DNA from: Streptomyces sp. NBC_01707 | Lineage (GTDB): Bacteria; Actinomycetota; Actinomycetes; Streptomycetales; Streptomycetaceae | Reading direction: 5' to 3' | NCBI RefSeq assembly: GCF_041438805.1 | Contig: NZ_CP109190.1 | Span: 4,588,001 to 4,652,000, forward strand | DNA length: 64,000 nucleotides | Part shown: one piece after another, positions 35,339 through 43,565 of the stretch | How positions within the stretch are numbered: position 1 is the first letter of the stretch | Layout: the number at the start of each line of letters is the position of its first letter | Notes under the pieces: model-generated | What the model was told of the DNA's origin: nothing | The model's input: only the letters and a program-made list of their open reading frames with translations | The model's database searches: none | Translations under genes and position numbers: made by a program

Positions 35339-35923
35339 GTGGGTCTTCTCGACACCATCCTCGGCCGCAGCAAACCGGTCCGCCCCGACCTCGACCAGCT
35401 CTTCGCCGTACCGTCCGCCGCCCTCACCCTCCAGGCGGGCGCCGGCTTCATCCCCACCGGTCTCGGCTCGGTCTGCTTCGCGGGAGTGGAGGGCGGCACC
35501 TTCGCCCGCATCCGGCAGGACGTGGAGGAACTGCTCGACGCGGACACGGACCGGGGCGGTATCCCGGTGGAGTTCAGCCAGGACTCGTACGGCTACACCT
35601 GGCTGCTCTCCCGCCGCTCACCCGACGACGTGGCCGCTCTGGTCAACGACCTGCACGCGGTCAACACCCTGCTCCAGGACGGCGGCTTCGGCCCGCAGTT
35701 GCTCTGCTCACTGATCGGCTTCCGGGACACCGAAGGGCGGTCTCTGGCGCTGGTCTACCTGTACAAGCGCGGCACGTTCTATCCGTTCGCCCCGGTGCGG
35801 GGCGGGGCCGAGAAGCGCGACAACCAGTTGGAGTTGCAGATCAGGGCGACACTCGGGGACGACCTGCGGGTCGAGAAGGATCTCTCCCGGTGGTTCCCGG
35901 TCTGGGGGGCGCCCGGACTGTGA
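35339..35923 (+). CDS. pspAB: PspA-associated protein PspAB
   Basis: A 194-residue soluble protein beginning GLLDTILGRSKPVRPDLDQLFAVPSAALTLQ, with the family's FSQDSYGYTWLLSRR and LVYLYKRGTFYPFAPV segments. PspAB proteins are found with PspA and HtpX in actinobacterial envelope-stress systems; the exact role is unknown. The GTG start is 18 bases after htpX, so the two form an operon. The DUF1707 gene follows within 25 bases and may belong to the same unit. Confidence 0.88.
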   Translation: MGLLDTILGRSKPVRPDLDQLFAVPSAALTLQAGAGFIPTGLGSVCFAGVEGGTFARIRQDVEELLDADTDRGGIPVEFSQDSYGYTWLLSRRSPDDVAALVNDLHAVNTLLQDGGFGPQLLCSLIGFRDTEGRSLALVYLYKRGTFYPFAPVRGGAEKRDNQLELQIRATLGDDLRVEKDLSRWFPVWGAPGL

Positions 35924-35945
35924 GCCGTTCCCTATCATCAGGTTC

Positions 35946-36548
35946 ATGACTGCTGAGCGCCCGAACTCCGTCAGCCGGCTGCGCGCTTCCGACGCCGACC
36001 GTGAAGCGGTGGTGGACCAGTTGAGGGAGGCCGCGGCCGAGGGCCGTATCGACCTCGACGAGCTGGACACCCGGCTGGGCCAGGCGCTGGTGGCCAAGAC
36101 CTACGCCGAGCTGGCGCCCCTCACCGCCGATCTGGGGCCCGCACCGCAGGACGCGGGGAAGCCGCTGGTCCTCAAGGGCGGCATCCACGGCGCGGTGCGC
36201 ACCGGGCGCTGGAAGGTGCCCGCGCACATCGATGTGGACGGCGGCATGGGCGGCGCCAAACTCGACTTCACCCTGACCGACTGCCGGCTGCGCGAGATCG
36301 AGCTGGAGGTCAACGGGCAGATGGGCGGGGTCAGGATCATCGTCCCGGCGGGCTGGGCCACGCAGACCGACGAGGTCGATCCCGGCATGGGCGGCTTCAA
36401 GGACCGCACCAGGGACGAAAGGCTCCCGGGCACCCCACTGATCCGCGTCACCGGCACGGGCGGCATGGGTGGTGTGGTCATCCGCCACCCCAATGTCTGG
36501 GAGCGGTGGAAGCTGCGGCGCGCCCTGCGGCGCAGCAAGTCGTTCTGA
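35946..36548 (+). CDS. DUF1707 and LiaF-like domain protein
   Basis: A 200-residue protein. The N-terminal DUF1707 domain (LRASDADREAVVDQLREAAAEGRIDLDELDTRLGQAL) resembles SHOCT modules. The C-terminal beta-helical domain has GGMGG repeats like LiaF-type cell-wall stress response proteins. Probably acts in envelope stress sensing at the membrane, as family members do. It follows htpX-pspAB closely. No membrane segment is present in this copy. Confidence 0.87.
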   Translation: MTAERPNSVSRLRASDADREAVVDQLREAAAEGRIDLDELDTRLGQALVAKTYAELAPLTADLGPAPQDAGKPLVLKGGIHGAVRTGRWKVPAHIDVDGGMGGAKLDFTLTDCRLREIELEVNGQMGGVRIIVPAGWATQTDEVDPGMGGFKDRTRDERLPGTPLIRVTGTGGMGGVVIRHPNVWERWKLRRALRRSKSF

Positions 36549-36574
36549 GCGGGAGCGGCCGATCCGGGGCCGTC

Positions 36575-36985
36575 TCACGGCCGGAAGACCGGGACCGCCT
36601 CGCCGCCCTCCTCGTGCCTGAAGGTGACACGTAGTTCCATGCCGATAACGAGGTCGGACTCCGTGCAGTCGACGATCTCCGTCATCATGCGCGGCCCTTC
36701 GGCGAGGTCGACGACGGCCGCCGTGTACGGGACGCGGGCGCCGAACGGCGGCAGGTCGTTCCGATGGACGACGGACCAGGTGTAGAGCGTGGCGCGGCCG
36801 CTCGCCCGCTCCCAGGTGACGTCCTCGCTCCAGCAGCGCGGGCAGAACTCGCGTGGGTAGTGGTGGGCCTTGCCGCAGGCGTGGCAGCGACGCAACAGCA
36901 GATGTCCCTCGGCGGCCGCGTCCCAGTAGGGCCGGGTGAAGTCGTCCGGTTCGGGCAGGTCGAAGCGGGGGGCGGCCGTGGTCAT
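36575..36985 (-). CDS. Second DUF35 OB-fold zinc-ribbon protein
   Basis: A 136-residue DUF35 protein. The zinc-ribbon cysteines are Cys34, Cys37, Cys48 and Cys51, followed by an OB-fold (GRATLYTWSVVHRNDLPPFGARVPYTAAVVDLA). It is coupled by an ATGA overlap (36982-36985) to the upstream DoxX gene and controlled by CTGAC-box E. It is the likely partner of the Ltp protein at 31685, which lacks an adjacent DUF35 gene; that pairing is an inference. Confidence 0.9.
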   Translation of the reverse strand: MTTAAPRFDLPEPDDFTRPYWDAAAEGHLLLRRCHACGKAHHYPREFCPRCWSEDVTWERASGRATLYTWSVVHRNDLPPFGARVPYTAAVVDLAEGPRMMTEIVDCTESDLVIGMELRVTFRHEEGGEAVPVFRP

Positions 36986-37434
36986 CCGAAGAGTCCGATC
37001 GCATGGTCGAGGGACCAGACCTGCCAGGACACGGCGAAGAGGGCGACGAGGGAGATCAGCGCCATCATCGCGTTCTGCCCCTGCTCGGCCCAGTCGTGGA
37101 TCATCAGCACCAGGTAGAGGAGGTTGAGGACCAGTCCGCCGAGGAGCGCGACGGGTGTCAGGAAGCCGGCGACCAGGCCCAGACCCAGGGCGAGTTCGGC
37201 GTGGACGACGAGGTGGGCCATGGCCTTGGGGCGGGGTGCGACGATCCGCTGGAAGCCGGTCCGCACCGCAGCCCATCGGTGCTTGCCCGCGACGTCCGCC
37301 GCCCAGGCGATGCCCGTACCGCGCTCGAACCAGCCCTTCTTGTCCTTGTGCCGCCAGCTCTCCAGCCACCACAGGCCGAGCCCTATTCGAAGGACGGCGA
37401 GCCACTCGGCTCCGCCGAGCCAGATCGTCTGCAT
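36982..37434 (-). CDS. DoxX-family membrane protein
   Basis: A 150-residue protein with about four TM helices and the DoxX-type opening GGAEWLAVLRIGLGLWWLESWRHK, then AELALGLGLVAGFLTPVALLGG. DoxX proteins are small membrane oxidoreductase subunits of unclear function. ATG 37434 has GGGAGGGGCC upstream. It is translationally coupled to the DUF35 gene. A CTGAC-box 25 bases upstream ties it to the catabolic regulon, suggesting an electron-transfer or membrane role in the pathway. Confidence 0.85.
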   Translation of the reverse strand: MQTIWLGGAEWLAVLRIGLGLWWLESWRHKDKKGWFERGTGIAWAADVAGKHRWAAVRTGFQRIVAPRPKAMAHLVVHAELALGLGLVAGFLTPVALLGGLVLNLLYLVLMIHDWAEQGQNAMMALISLVALFAVSWQVWSLDHAIGLFG

Positions 37435-37458
37435 CGAGGCCCCTCCCACCGAACGGAT

Positions 37459-37473
37459 CTGACGGTACGTCAG
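37459..37473. promoter_or_regulatory. CTGAC-box E, upstream of doxX-DUF35
   Basis: CTGACGGTACGTCAG, a full-length perfect 15-bp palindrome around its centre base, 25 bases before the DoxX start. Confidence 0.72.
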
Positions 37474-37580
37474 TTCACCTGATCCGGCACCGCTGCGCAA
37501 GAGGTGCGCGGCACGCGGACCGGACTCACACACTCGTGATCAATTCGCAATCGATTCCGGTCTTGACCGAGACCCATCAA

Positions 37581-37596
37581 GTAATCGGGCGATTAC
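37581..37596. promoter_or_regulatory. 16-base palindrome upstream of flavin monooxygenase
   Basis: GTAATCG-GG-CGATTAC lies 11 bases before the monooxygenase start codon. It is AT-rich for this genome and perfectly symmetric in its arms, so it is probably an operator for a different regulator from the CTGAC-boxes. Confidence 0.5.
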
Positions 37597-37606
37597 GCTC
37601 CGATCC

Positions 37607-38824
37607 ATGCCCAACAGCACCTCCACCTCCGGCAGTAGTCCCATGCCCGCGCCCGCCCCCGCGCCCACCGACCTCACGGAACACCGGCCCGTCTACGTCG
37701 TCGGCGGCGGCCCCGGCGGTCTCGCCGCCGCGGCAGCCCTGCGCGAGCAAGGGATACGGGCCGTCGTGCTGGAGAAGTCCGGAAGCGTCGGCGCGTCCTG
37801 GCGCGGCCATTACGACCGGCTGCACCTGCACACCACCCGACGCTGGTCCGCGCTGCCGGGGCTCGCGATGCCCCGTCGGTTCGGACGCTGGGTCTCCCGC
37901 GACCATGTGGTGCGCTACCTGGAGAAGTACGTCGAACACCACGAGCTGGAGGTGGTGACCGGCGTCGAGGTGACCCGTGTGGACCGGGCGGCCGACGGCA
38001 CCGGGTGGCAGCTGACCGCGACCGGCGGCCGGGTGCTGACCGGGCGGGCCGTCGTCGTGGCCACCGGCTTCAACCACACCCCCCGGATACCGGACTGGGC
38101 CGGCCGCGACTCCTTCACGGGCGAGCTGGTGCACGCCCGTGACTACCGCAACCCCGCCCCGTACGCGGGCAAGGACGTCCTCGTCGTCGGGATCGGCAAC
38201 ACCGGCGCGGAGATCGCCGTGGACCTGGTGGAGGGCGGCGCCTCCCGGGTACGGATCGCGGTACGCACCGTTCCGCACATCGTGCGCCGCTCGACGGCGG
38301 GCTGGCCCGCGCAGGCGACCGGCATCCTGGTCCGCAGACTGCCGGTGCGGCTGGTCGACCGGGCCGGCCGGCTGATGGCCAGGGCCGCTGTGCCCGACCT
38401 CGCCGAACACGGTCTGCCGCGCCCGGACACGGGGCTCTACTCACGGGTCAAGGAGGGCGCCATCCCGGTCCAGGACGTGGGGCTGATCGACGCGGTGCGG
38501 GGCGGCCGCGTGGTGCCGGTGGCGACGGTCGACTCGTTCGACAAGGACGCGGTCGTGCTGGCCGACGGGACCCGGATCACCCCGGACGCGGTGATCGCGG
38601 CGACCGGCTACCGGCGGGCCCTGGAACCGTTGGTCGGACACCTCGGCGTGCTGGACGCCCGCGGCCGGCCGGTGGTGCACGGCGGCCGCGCACCGAAGCA
38701 GGCACCCGGGCTCTACTTCACGGGGTTCACCAATCCGATCAGCGGCATGTTCCGCGAAATGGCCCTGGACGCACGGAAGATCGCCAGGAGGCTGGCGAAG
38801 GACCCCGGCCGTCTCCGCCCCTGA
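37607..38824 (+). CDS. Flavin-containing monooxygenase
   Basis: A 405-residue class B flavoprotein. It has the FAD motif VYVVGGGPGGLAAAAALREQ near residue 28, GASWRGHYDRLHLHTTRRWS typical of flavin monooxygenases, and a second Rossmann motif VLVVGIGNTGAEIAVDLVEG for NADPH. ATGYRRALEPL occurs near the end. Family members oxygenate N, S or carbonyl groups (some Baeyer-Villiger). The 25-residue Pro/Ala-rich start is unusual. It is divergent from the doxX unit; its own promoter carries the 16-bp palindrome rather than a clear CTGAC-box, so regulon membership is uncertain. Confidence 0.88.
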   Translation: MPNSTSTSGSSPMPAPAPAPTDLTEHRPVYVVGGGPGGLAAAAALREQGIRAVVLEKSGSVGASWRGHYDRLHLHTTRRWSALPGLAMPRRFGRWVSRDHVVRYLEKYVEHHELEVVTGVEVTRVDRAADGTGWQLTATGGRVLTGRAVVVATGFNHTPRIPDWAGRDSFTGELVHARDYRNPAPYAGKDVLVVGIGNTGAEIAVDLVEGGASRVRIAVRTVPHIVRRSTAGWPAQATGILVRRLPVRLVDRAGRLMARAAVPDLAEHGLPRPDTGLYSRVKEGAIPVQDVGLIDAVRGGRVVPVATVDSFDKDAVVLADGTRITPDAVIAATGYRRALEPLVGHLGVLDARGRPVVHGGRAPKQAPGLYFTGFTNPISGMFREMALDARKIARRLAKDPGRLRP

Positions 38825-38910
38825 ACCGGGTCGCTTCCGGCCCTCCGTCACGGCCTCGCGACGCGCTCCGCCCTCGCTCGGTCCCGCCGACCTGGTGGCC
38901 GGTGCACGAA

Positions 38911-38940
38911 GAAGGGCCTCCACAGCGGTGGAGGTCCTTC
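38911..38940 (+). terminator. Terminator after monooxygenase gene
   Basis: A 13-bp stem (38911-38923 with 38928-38940, one G-T pair) encloses a 4-base loop, about 87 bases after the stop codon. Confidence 0.8.
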
Positions 38941-38956
38941 TCGCTTCTGCCGGTGC

Positions 38957-39230
38957 CTACTCGGTGAAGACGAAGTACTTCCAGGCTCCGCGGGTGGTGG
39001 CGCTCACGGTGCCGCCGGAGGAGGCGTCGACGTACGCGGGGCGCATGCGCATCCGGTAGCCGGTGTCGTGGCCGTTCCGGTCCGGTGTCGGCGAAGGCGT
39101 CGCCCGCGACACGGCGACCGTGACCTCGGCCGACACCGGCGCGTGCGTGGCGTCACCTGCGTAATGCGCGGCGTAGGGGCGGCCCTGCGATCCGGGTCCG
39201 ACGCGCCGTCGACTCCAGGACCACGGGCGC
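38957..39230 (-). pseudogene. Orphan C-terminal gene fragment
   Basis: On the minus strand, a frame of about 90 codons reads coherently (RPYAAHYAGDATHAPVSAEV, then GHDTGYRMRMRPAYVDASS) and ends GAWKYFVFTE and stop at 38957. Codon third positions are GC-rich. There is no plausible start, and the frame loses coding character upstream of about 39230. It looks like the 3' end of a gene for an exported beta-rich protein whose 5' part has been deleted. The family is not recognised. It lies between two catabolic units, at a likely recombination joint. Confidence 0.45.
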
Positions 39231-39287
39231 TCGAAGGGGCTGTCGACCCGCCGGAGGTCCGGCGAGCCTTTGCCTTCCTACCCATTC

Positions 39288-39302
39288 CTGACGGAGCGTC
39301 AG
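39288..39302. promoter_or_regulatory. CTGAC-box F, first of a tandem pair
   Basis: CTGACGGAGCGTCAG, full palindrome, 84 bases before the acyl-CoA synthetase start at 39386. Its centre is 24 bases from that of box G. Confidence 0.72.
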
Positions 39303-39311
39303 TTCAGTAAC

Positions 39312-39326
39312 CTGACATGGCGTCAG
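39312..39326. promoter_or_regulatory. CTGAC-box G, second of a tandem pair
   Basis: CTGACATGGCGTCAG lies 60 bases before the synthetase start. The tandem spacing of 24 bases (just over two helical turns) could allow cooperative binding. An ATG inside this box is not used as a start. Confidence 0.7.
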
Positions 39327-39385
39327 CTAATTGGATACGGGCGCCCCGAAGCCCGGACGAACCTCTAGCAGGAGTGGGCGGAACG

Positions 39386-41614
39386 ATGCTTGGATCGACT
39401 CACGGCACCCTCACCACACACTTCCGCGCCCGGGTGGTGGCCTGCGGCGAGGAGCCGCACGCCGCCGTCCACAGCATGACGGCCGCCGCCGCGGAAGGCG
39501 ATCTCGACGTCAGCGGCCGCCCGCTGCACGCGACCGTGCCCGACCTGGACCGGTTCTTCCGACCCGAGTCCGTCGCCGTCATCGGGGCATCCGACACCGA
39601 GGGCCGGCCCCGTACCGGCATCACCCGGCAGCTGGTCGCCTGGGCCGAGCGGGTCGGGGCACGCCTGCACCCGGTCCACCCCACCCGGGAATCCGTCTTC
39701 GGCCGCCCCTGCTCCCCTTCCGTCGCGGACCTGCCCGAGCAGGTCGATCTGGCGGTGCTGCTGGTCGGCGACCCGCTCCCGGTGATCGAGGAACTCGGGC
39801 AGGCCAAGGTGAAGTTCGCGGTCGCCTTCGCGTCCGGATTCGCCGAGACCGGCGAAGAGGGCGCCGCCGCCCAGGCGCGGCTGGCGGCCGCGGTGGAGCG
39901 GTCGGGGCTACGGCTGCTCGGGCCGAACACCAACCTCAACGCGTTCGAGGCATTCCGGGACGACCTCGACGGGCCGGCCATCGCCCTGATCACCCAGTCC
40001 GGCCACCAGGGCCGCCCTGTCTACACCCTCCAGGAGCTGGGCGTACGGCTGTCGCACTGGGCACCCACGGGCAACGAGGCGGATCTGGAGACCGCCGACT
40101 TCATCTCCTACTTCTCGCAGCGCCCCGAGGTCGGGGCCATCGCCTGCTACGTGGAAGGGCTCAAGGACGGGCGTTCCTTTCTGCTCGCCGCCGACCGGGC
40201 GGCACGGGCCGGGGTTCCGGTCGTGGCGGTCAAGGTGGGGCGTACGGAGACGGGGGCCAGGACGGCCGCGTCGCACACCGGCAAGCTGACCGGCGCCGAC
40301 CAGGTGGTGGACGCGGCGATGCGGCAGTTCGGCGTGATCCGGGTGGACGGGCTCGACGAACTCCAGGACACCGCGGCCCTGCTGGCCCGGGCGCGGAAAC
40401 CGCAGGCAGACGGGGTCGTCGTGTATTCGATCTCGGGCGGCACGGGCGCGCACTTCTCGGACCTGGCGACGGGGGCGGGGCTGAAACTCCCCACGCTGTC
40501 CGAGGACAAGCAGCGCGAACTGCACGAGTGGATTCCCGGCTATCTGAACGTGGCGAACCCGGTCGACAACGGCGGGCATCCGGTCGGCGACTGGCGCGGC
40601 CGGAAGATCATCGACGCGATCCTCGCCGACCCGGACGTCGGGGTGCTGATCTGCCCGATCACCGGACCGTTCCCCCCGATGAGCGACAGGCTCGCGCAGG
40701 ACCTGGTGGACGCGGCGGAGACCACGGACAAGCTGGTGTGCGTGGTGTGGGGATCGCCGGTCGGCACGGAGGACGCGTACCGCACGACGCTGCTCGGCTC
40801 GTCGCGCGTCGCCACCTTCCGCACGTTCGGCAACTGCATCACCGCCGTGAAGGCCTATCTGGACCATCACCGGTTCGCCGGCTCGTACCGCTCGCCCTTC
40901 GACGAGGCGCCGCGCACGCCGTCGCCCTCGTTCCGCAAGGCGCAGGCCCTGATGCGTCCGGGCCACCAGCTGAGCGAGCACGCGGCGAAGCAGCTTCTGC
41001 GGGCGTACGGCATCCGCGTCCCCCGCGAGCAGCTGGTCACCAGCGCGGCGGCGGCCGTACGGGCGGCGGGCCTGGTCGGCTTCCCGGTCGTCATGAAGGC
41101 GTCCGGCGCGCGGCTGGCCCACAAGACGGAGCTCGGTCTGGTCAAGGTCGGGCTCACCTCCGCCAGCCAGGTCCGCGACGCGTACCGCGAACTGACCGAC
41201 ATCGCCCGCTACGAGGGCGTCGAGCTGGACGGCGTCCTGGTCTGCCAGATGATCGAGCGGGGCGTCGAAATGATGGTCGGCGTCACCCACGACGCCCTGT
41301 TCGGGCCGACGGTGACGGTCGGGCTCGGTGGCGTCCTCGTGGAGGTACTGCACGATGCGGCGGTGCGGGTGCCGCCGTTCGGCGAGGACCAGGCGCGGGC
41401 GATGCTCGGTGAACTGCGCGGCCGGGCGCTGCTGGAAGGCGTGCGCGGCGGACCTCCGGTGGATGTCGACGCGCTCGTCGAGGTCGTGCTGCGCGTCCAG
41501 CGGATGGCACTGGAACTCGGCGACGACGTCGCCGAGCTGGACATCAACCCGCTGATGGTGCTGGGGCGCGGGCAGGGCGCCGTGGCGCTGGACGCGCTCG
41601 CCGTCTGCCGCTGA
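39386..41614 (+). CDS. NDP-forming acyl-CoA synthetase
   Basis: A 742-residue fusion of the CoA-binding/ligase half (FFRPESVAVIGASDTEGRPR, GLRLLGPNTNLNAFEA, ALITQSGHQGRPV, RTAASHTGKLTGADQ) and an ATP-grasp half (LSEHAAKQLLRAYGIRVPRE, VVMKASGARLAHKTELGLVK, ELDINPLMVL). This family makes acyl-CoA with ADP (or AMP-independent) chemistry, unlike the two AMP-forming ligases in the window. The ATG at 39386 is chosen by the GGCGGAACG upstream and by the position of the CoA-binding domain; an earlier ATG lies in operator G. It heads an operon with the crotonase 31 bases downstream. Confidence 0.9.
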   Translation: MLGSTHGTLTTHFRARVVACGEEPHAAVHSMTAAAAEGDLDVSGRPLHATVPDLDRFFRPESVAVIGASDTEGRPRTGITRQLVAWAERVGARLHPVHPTRESVFGRPCSPSVADLPEQVDLAVLLVGDPLPVIEELGQAKVKFAVAFASGFAETGEEGAAAQARLAAAVERSGLRLLGPNTNLNAFEAFRDDLDGPAIALITQSGHQGRPVYTLQELGVRLSHWAPTGNEADLETADFISYFSQRPEVGAIACYVEGLKDGRSFLLAADRAARAGVPVVAVKVGRTETGARTAASHTGKLTGADQVVDAAMRQFGVIRVDGLDELQDTAALLARARKPQADGVVVYSISGGTGAHFSDLATGAGLKLPTLSEDKQRELHEWIPGYLNVANPVDNGGHPVGDWRGRKIIDAILADPDVGVLICPITGPFPPMSDRLAQDLVDAAETTDKLVCVVWGSPVGTEDAYRTTLLGSSRVATFRTFGNCITAVKAYLDHHRFAGSYRSPFDEAPRTPSPSFRKAQALMRPGHQLSEHAAKQLLRAYGIRVPREQLVTSAAAAVRAAGLVGFPVVMKASGARLAHKTELGLVKVGLTSASQVRDAYRELTDIARYEGVELDGVLVCQMIERGVEMMVGVTHDALFGPTVTVGLGGVLVEVLHDAAVRVPPFGEDQARAMLGELRGRALLEGVRGGPPVDVDALVEVVLRVQRMALELGDDVAELDINPLMVLGRGQGAVALDALAVCR

Positions 41615-41645
41615 CCGCCCACGCCACCTGCCGAGGAGCCACCTC

Positions 41646-42476
41646 ATGCCGTCCTCCCCCGAATACGCCCCCGGGTCCGCCGACCCGCTCGACTCTTCGG
41701 TACTCCACGCCACCGACAACGGCGTCTCATGGATCACCCTCAACCGCCCCGAGGCGATGAACGCCGTCACCTGGGACCAGCGGGAACGCCTCATCGCCCT
41801 CCTCGCCCGGGCCTCCGCCGACCCGGCGGTCCGGGCCGTCGTCCTCACCGCCACCGGCCGCGGTTTCTGCGCGGGCGCCGATCTGCGCGGGGCCCCGTCC
41901 ACGGGCGACCGGATCCCCGGCGATGTGGCCCGCACCATCCGGCTCGGAGCGCAGCGTCTGATCGCCGCGGTCCTGGACTGCGAGAAGCCGGTGATCGCGG
42001 CCGTCAACGGCACGGCCGCCGGCATCGGCGCACATCTCGCGTTCGCCTGCGACCTGGTGCTGGCCGCCGACTCGGCGAAGTTCATCGAGGTGTTCGTACG
42101 CCGCGGCCTCGTACCGGACGGCGGCGGCGCGTACCTGCTGCCGCGTCTGATCGGACCGCAGCGCGCCAAGGAACTGATGTTCTTCGGCGACGCACTCCCC
42201 GCGGCGGAGGCGGAACGTCTGGGGCTGGTCAACCGGGTGGTCCCGGCCGAGGAGTTGACGGCAACGGCCCGCGCATGGTCGCTACGTCTGGCGGACGGCC
42301 CGACGCGCGCCCTCGCTCTCACCAAACAGCTGGTCAACGCATCCCTGGACGCCGACCGCGCAACGGCGTTCGCCGCCGAGGCGATGGCCCAGGAGATCAA
42401 CATGACGACGCAGGACGCGAGCGAGGGCGTGGCGAGCTTCGTGGAACGCCGCACACCGAAGTACCGGGGGCTGTGA
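41646..42476 (+). CDS. Enoyl-CoA hydratase
   Basis: A 276-residue crotonase-family enzyme with WITLNRPEAMNAVTW and the oxyanion-hole element VVLTATGRGFCAGADLRG. AVNGTAAGIGAHLAFACDLVLAA carries the second oxyanion element, and VRRGLVPDGGGAYLLPRLIG has Asp where the second catalytic Glu usually lies. It starts 31 bases after the synthetase gene with GAGGAGCC as ribosome-binding site. Expected to hydrate an enoyl-CoA of the pathway. The flavin reductase gene follows behind its own CTGAC-box. Confidence 0.9.
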   Translation: MPSSPEYAPGSADPLDSSVLHATDNGVSWITLNRPEAMNAVTWDQRERLIALLARASADPAVRAVVLTATGRGFCAGADLRGAPSTGDRIPGDVARTIRLGAQRLIAAVLDCEKPVIAAVNGTAAGIGAHLAFACDLVLAADSAKFIEVFVRRGLVPDGGGAYLLPRLIGPQRAKELMFFGDALPAAEAERLGLVNRVVPAEELTATARAWSLRLADGPTRALALTKQLVNASLDADRATAFAAEAMAQEINMTTQDASEGVASFVERRTPKYRGL

Positions 42477-42505
42477 CGATCCAGGCCCAGCCCGGCCCTT
42501 CTGAT

Positions 42506-42520
42506 CTGACGACTCGTCAG
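42506..42520. promoter_or_regulatory. CTGAC-box H, upstream of flavin reductase
   Basis: CTGACGACTCGTCAG, full palindrome in the arms, flanked by GAT on the left like several other copies. It lies 17 bases before the flavin reductase start. Confidence 0.72.
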
Positions 42521-42537
42521 CTTAACTGGGAGATGTG

Positions 42538-43158
42538 ATGGGACACGCAGGCATGGCCGCCACCGCCGTCCGGTACCTCAGGTCCGTCGGCGCCGCCACA
42601 ACCGCCGGGCCCGCACCGGTCGATCCACTGCCGCGCCCCGATCTTCGGGCCGTCGCCGACGACGAGCGGCTGCCCGTCGATCCGGCCGAGTTCCGGCGCG
42701 TACTCGGGCACTTCGCGTCCGGTGTCACCGTCGTCACCGCCCACGACCCGGACGACCCGGACGGCCCCGCGGGGTTCGCCTGCCAGTCGTTCGCCTCGCT
42801 CTCCCTCGACCCGCCGCTGGTCACCTTCATGGTCGCCCGCACGTCGACGACCTGGCCGCGCATCGCCCGCGCCGGGGCGTTCTGCGTCAACATCCTGGGG
42901 GCGGAGCAGGGCGCGCTGTGCCGGGGGTTCGCGGTGAGCGGGGCCGACAAGTTCACCGGGGTGACGTACCGGGCCGCTCCCGCGACCGGGTCGCCGCTGC
43001 TGGCCTCCGTACCGGCCTGGGTCGACTGCCGTATCCAGGCCGTCCACACGGGCGGCGACCATCTGATCGTGGTCGGGCGGGTGGAGGCACTGGGGGCGGC
43101 GGACGGGGTCGATCCGCTGCTGTTCCACCGAGGGACCTTCGGGCGCTTCAGCGGGTGA
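42538..43158 (+). CDS. Flavin reductase domain protein
   Basis: A 206-residue FMN-binding split-barrel protein with FRRVLGHFASGVTVVTAHD, FACQSFASLSLDPPLVTFMVARTSTTWPRI and GRVEAL typical of flavin reductases (HpaC/HsaB type). These supply reduced flavin to two-component monooxygenases. An N-terminal extension of about 45 residues precedes the domain. The partner oxygenase is not adjacent; no HsaA-like gene is visible. ATG 42538 is supported by GGGAG 5 bases upstream rather than the GTG three bases earlier. Confidence 0.88.
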   Translation: MGHAGMAATAVRYLRSVGAATTAGPAPVDPLPRPDLRAVADDERLPVDPAEFRRVLGHFASGVTVVTAHDPDDPDGPAGFACQSFASLSLDPPLVTFMVARTSTTWPRIARAGAFCVNILGAEQGALCRGFAVSGADKFTGVTYRAAPATGSPLLASVPAWVDCRIQAVHTGGDHLIVVGRVEALGAADGVDPLLFHRGTFGRFSG

Positions 43159-43565
43159 GTGCGCCCTTGTGTCCGGCGCCGCGCCCCGCCTTACGTCGCA
43201 CCACTCGATCGCATCCCGAGTGATCTCCGAGTGAACCGGCTGACATGACGTCGTTGTGATGACGTGAGGTCGAGGAGAGCTGGAGCGATCTGCGGGCCGC
43301 AGCACTGTCGTCGCCCGAGGCCCGTGAGTCCTACGCCGCCACGCGAATCCTCTTCGGGCTGCGGAGTGCGGTGCGCGAGAGGCGCGAGGCCCTGGGGATG
43401 ACGCAGGCGCGACTCGCGCGGGCTGCCGGGTTGCGACAGCCCGCCGTGGCACGGTTCGAAGCCGGCGGAACCATGCCCACGCTCCCCCTGCTCGAACGCC
43501 TGGCAGAGTCGCTCGGTCCACGCCCGCAGGTCGGTTTCGGACCACTCGACCGCCGGCCGAGCCGG
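43159..43565. other. Intergenic region holding a decayed XRE gene
   Basis: About 400 bases lie between the flavin reductase gene and the convergent MFS gene. It contains the XRE remnant at 43290-43565 and, at 43240-43254, a degenerate CTGAC-box-like sequence with two mismatches in one arm, which I did not count. Confidence 0.45.
43290..43565 (+). pseudogene. Remnant of an XRE-family (HigA-like antitoxin) gene
   Basis: A continuous frame reads WSDLRAAALSSPEARESYAA and then the helix-turn-helix LGMTQARLARAAGLRQPAVA, with MPTLPLLERLAESLG after it, the layout of HigA-type antitoxins. The frame has no ATG or GTG before the conserved N-terminal part (the first GTG is at 43371, inside it) and no stop before it runs into the convergent MFS gene. 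Both ends are thus lost. No toxin gene is adjacent. It is best read as a decayed orphan antitoxin, though GTG 43371 could start a short functional protein. Confidence 0.5.

Noticed and set aside
39908..42454. 848-codon open frame on the minus strand
   Set aside because: Antisense shadow of the synthetase and crotonase genes, which have intact family motifs.
43240..43254. CTGACATGACGTCGT as a CTGAC-box
   Set aside because: Two mismatches in one arm and no catabolic gene directly downstream.
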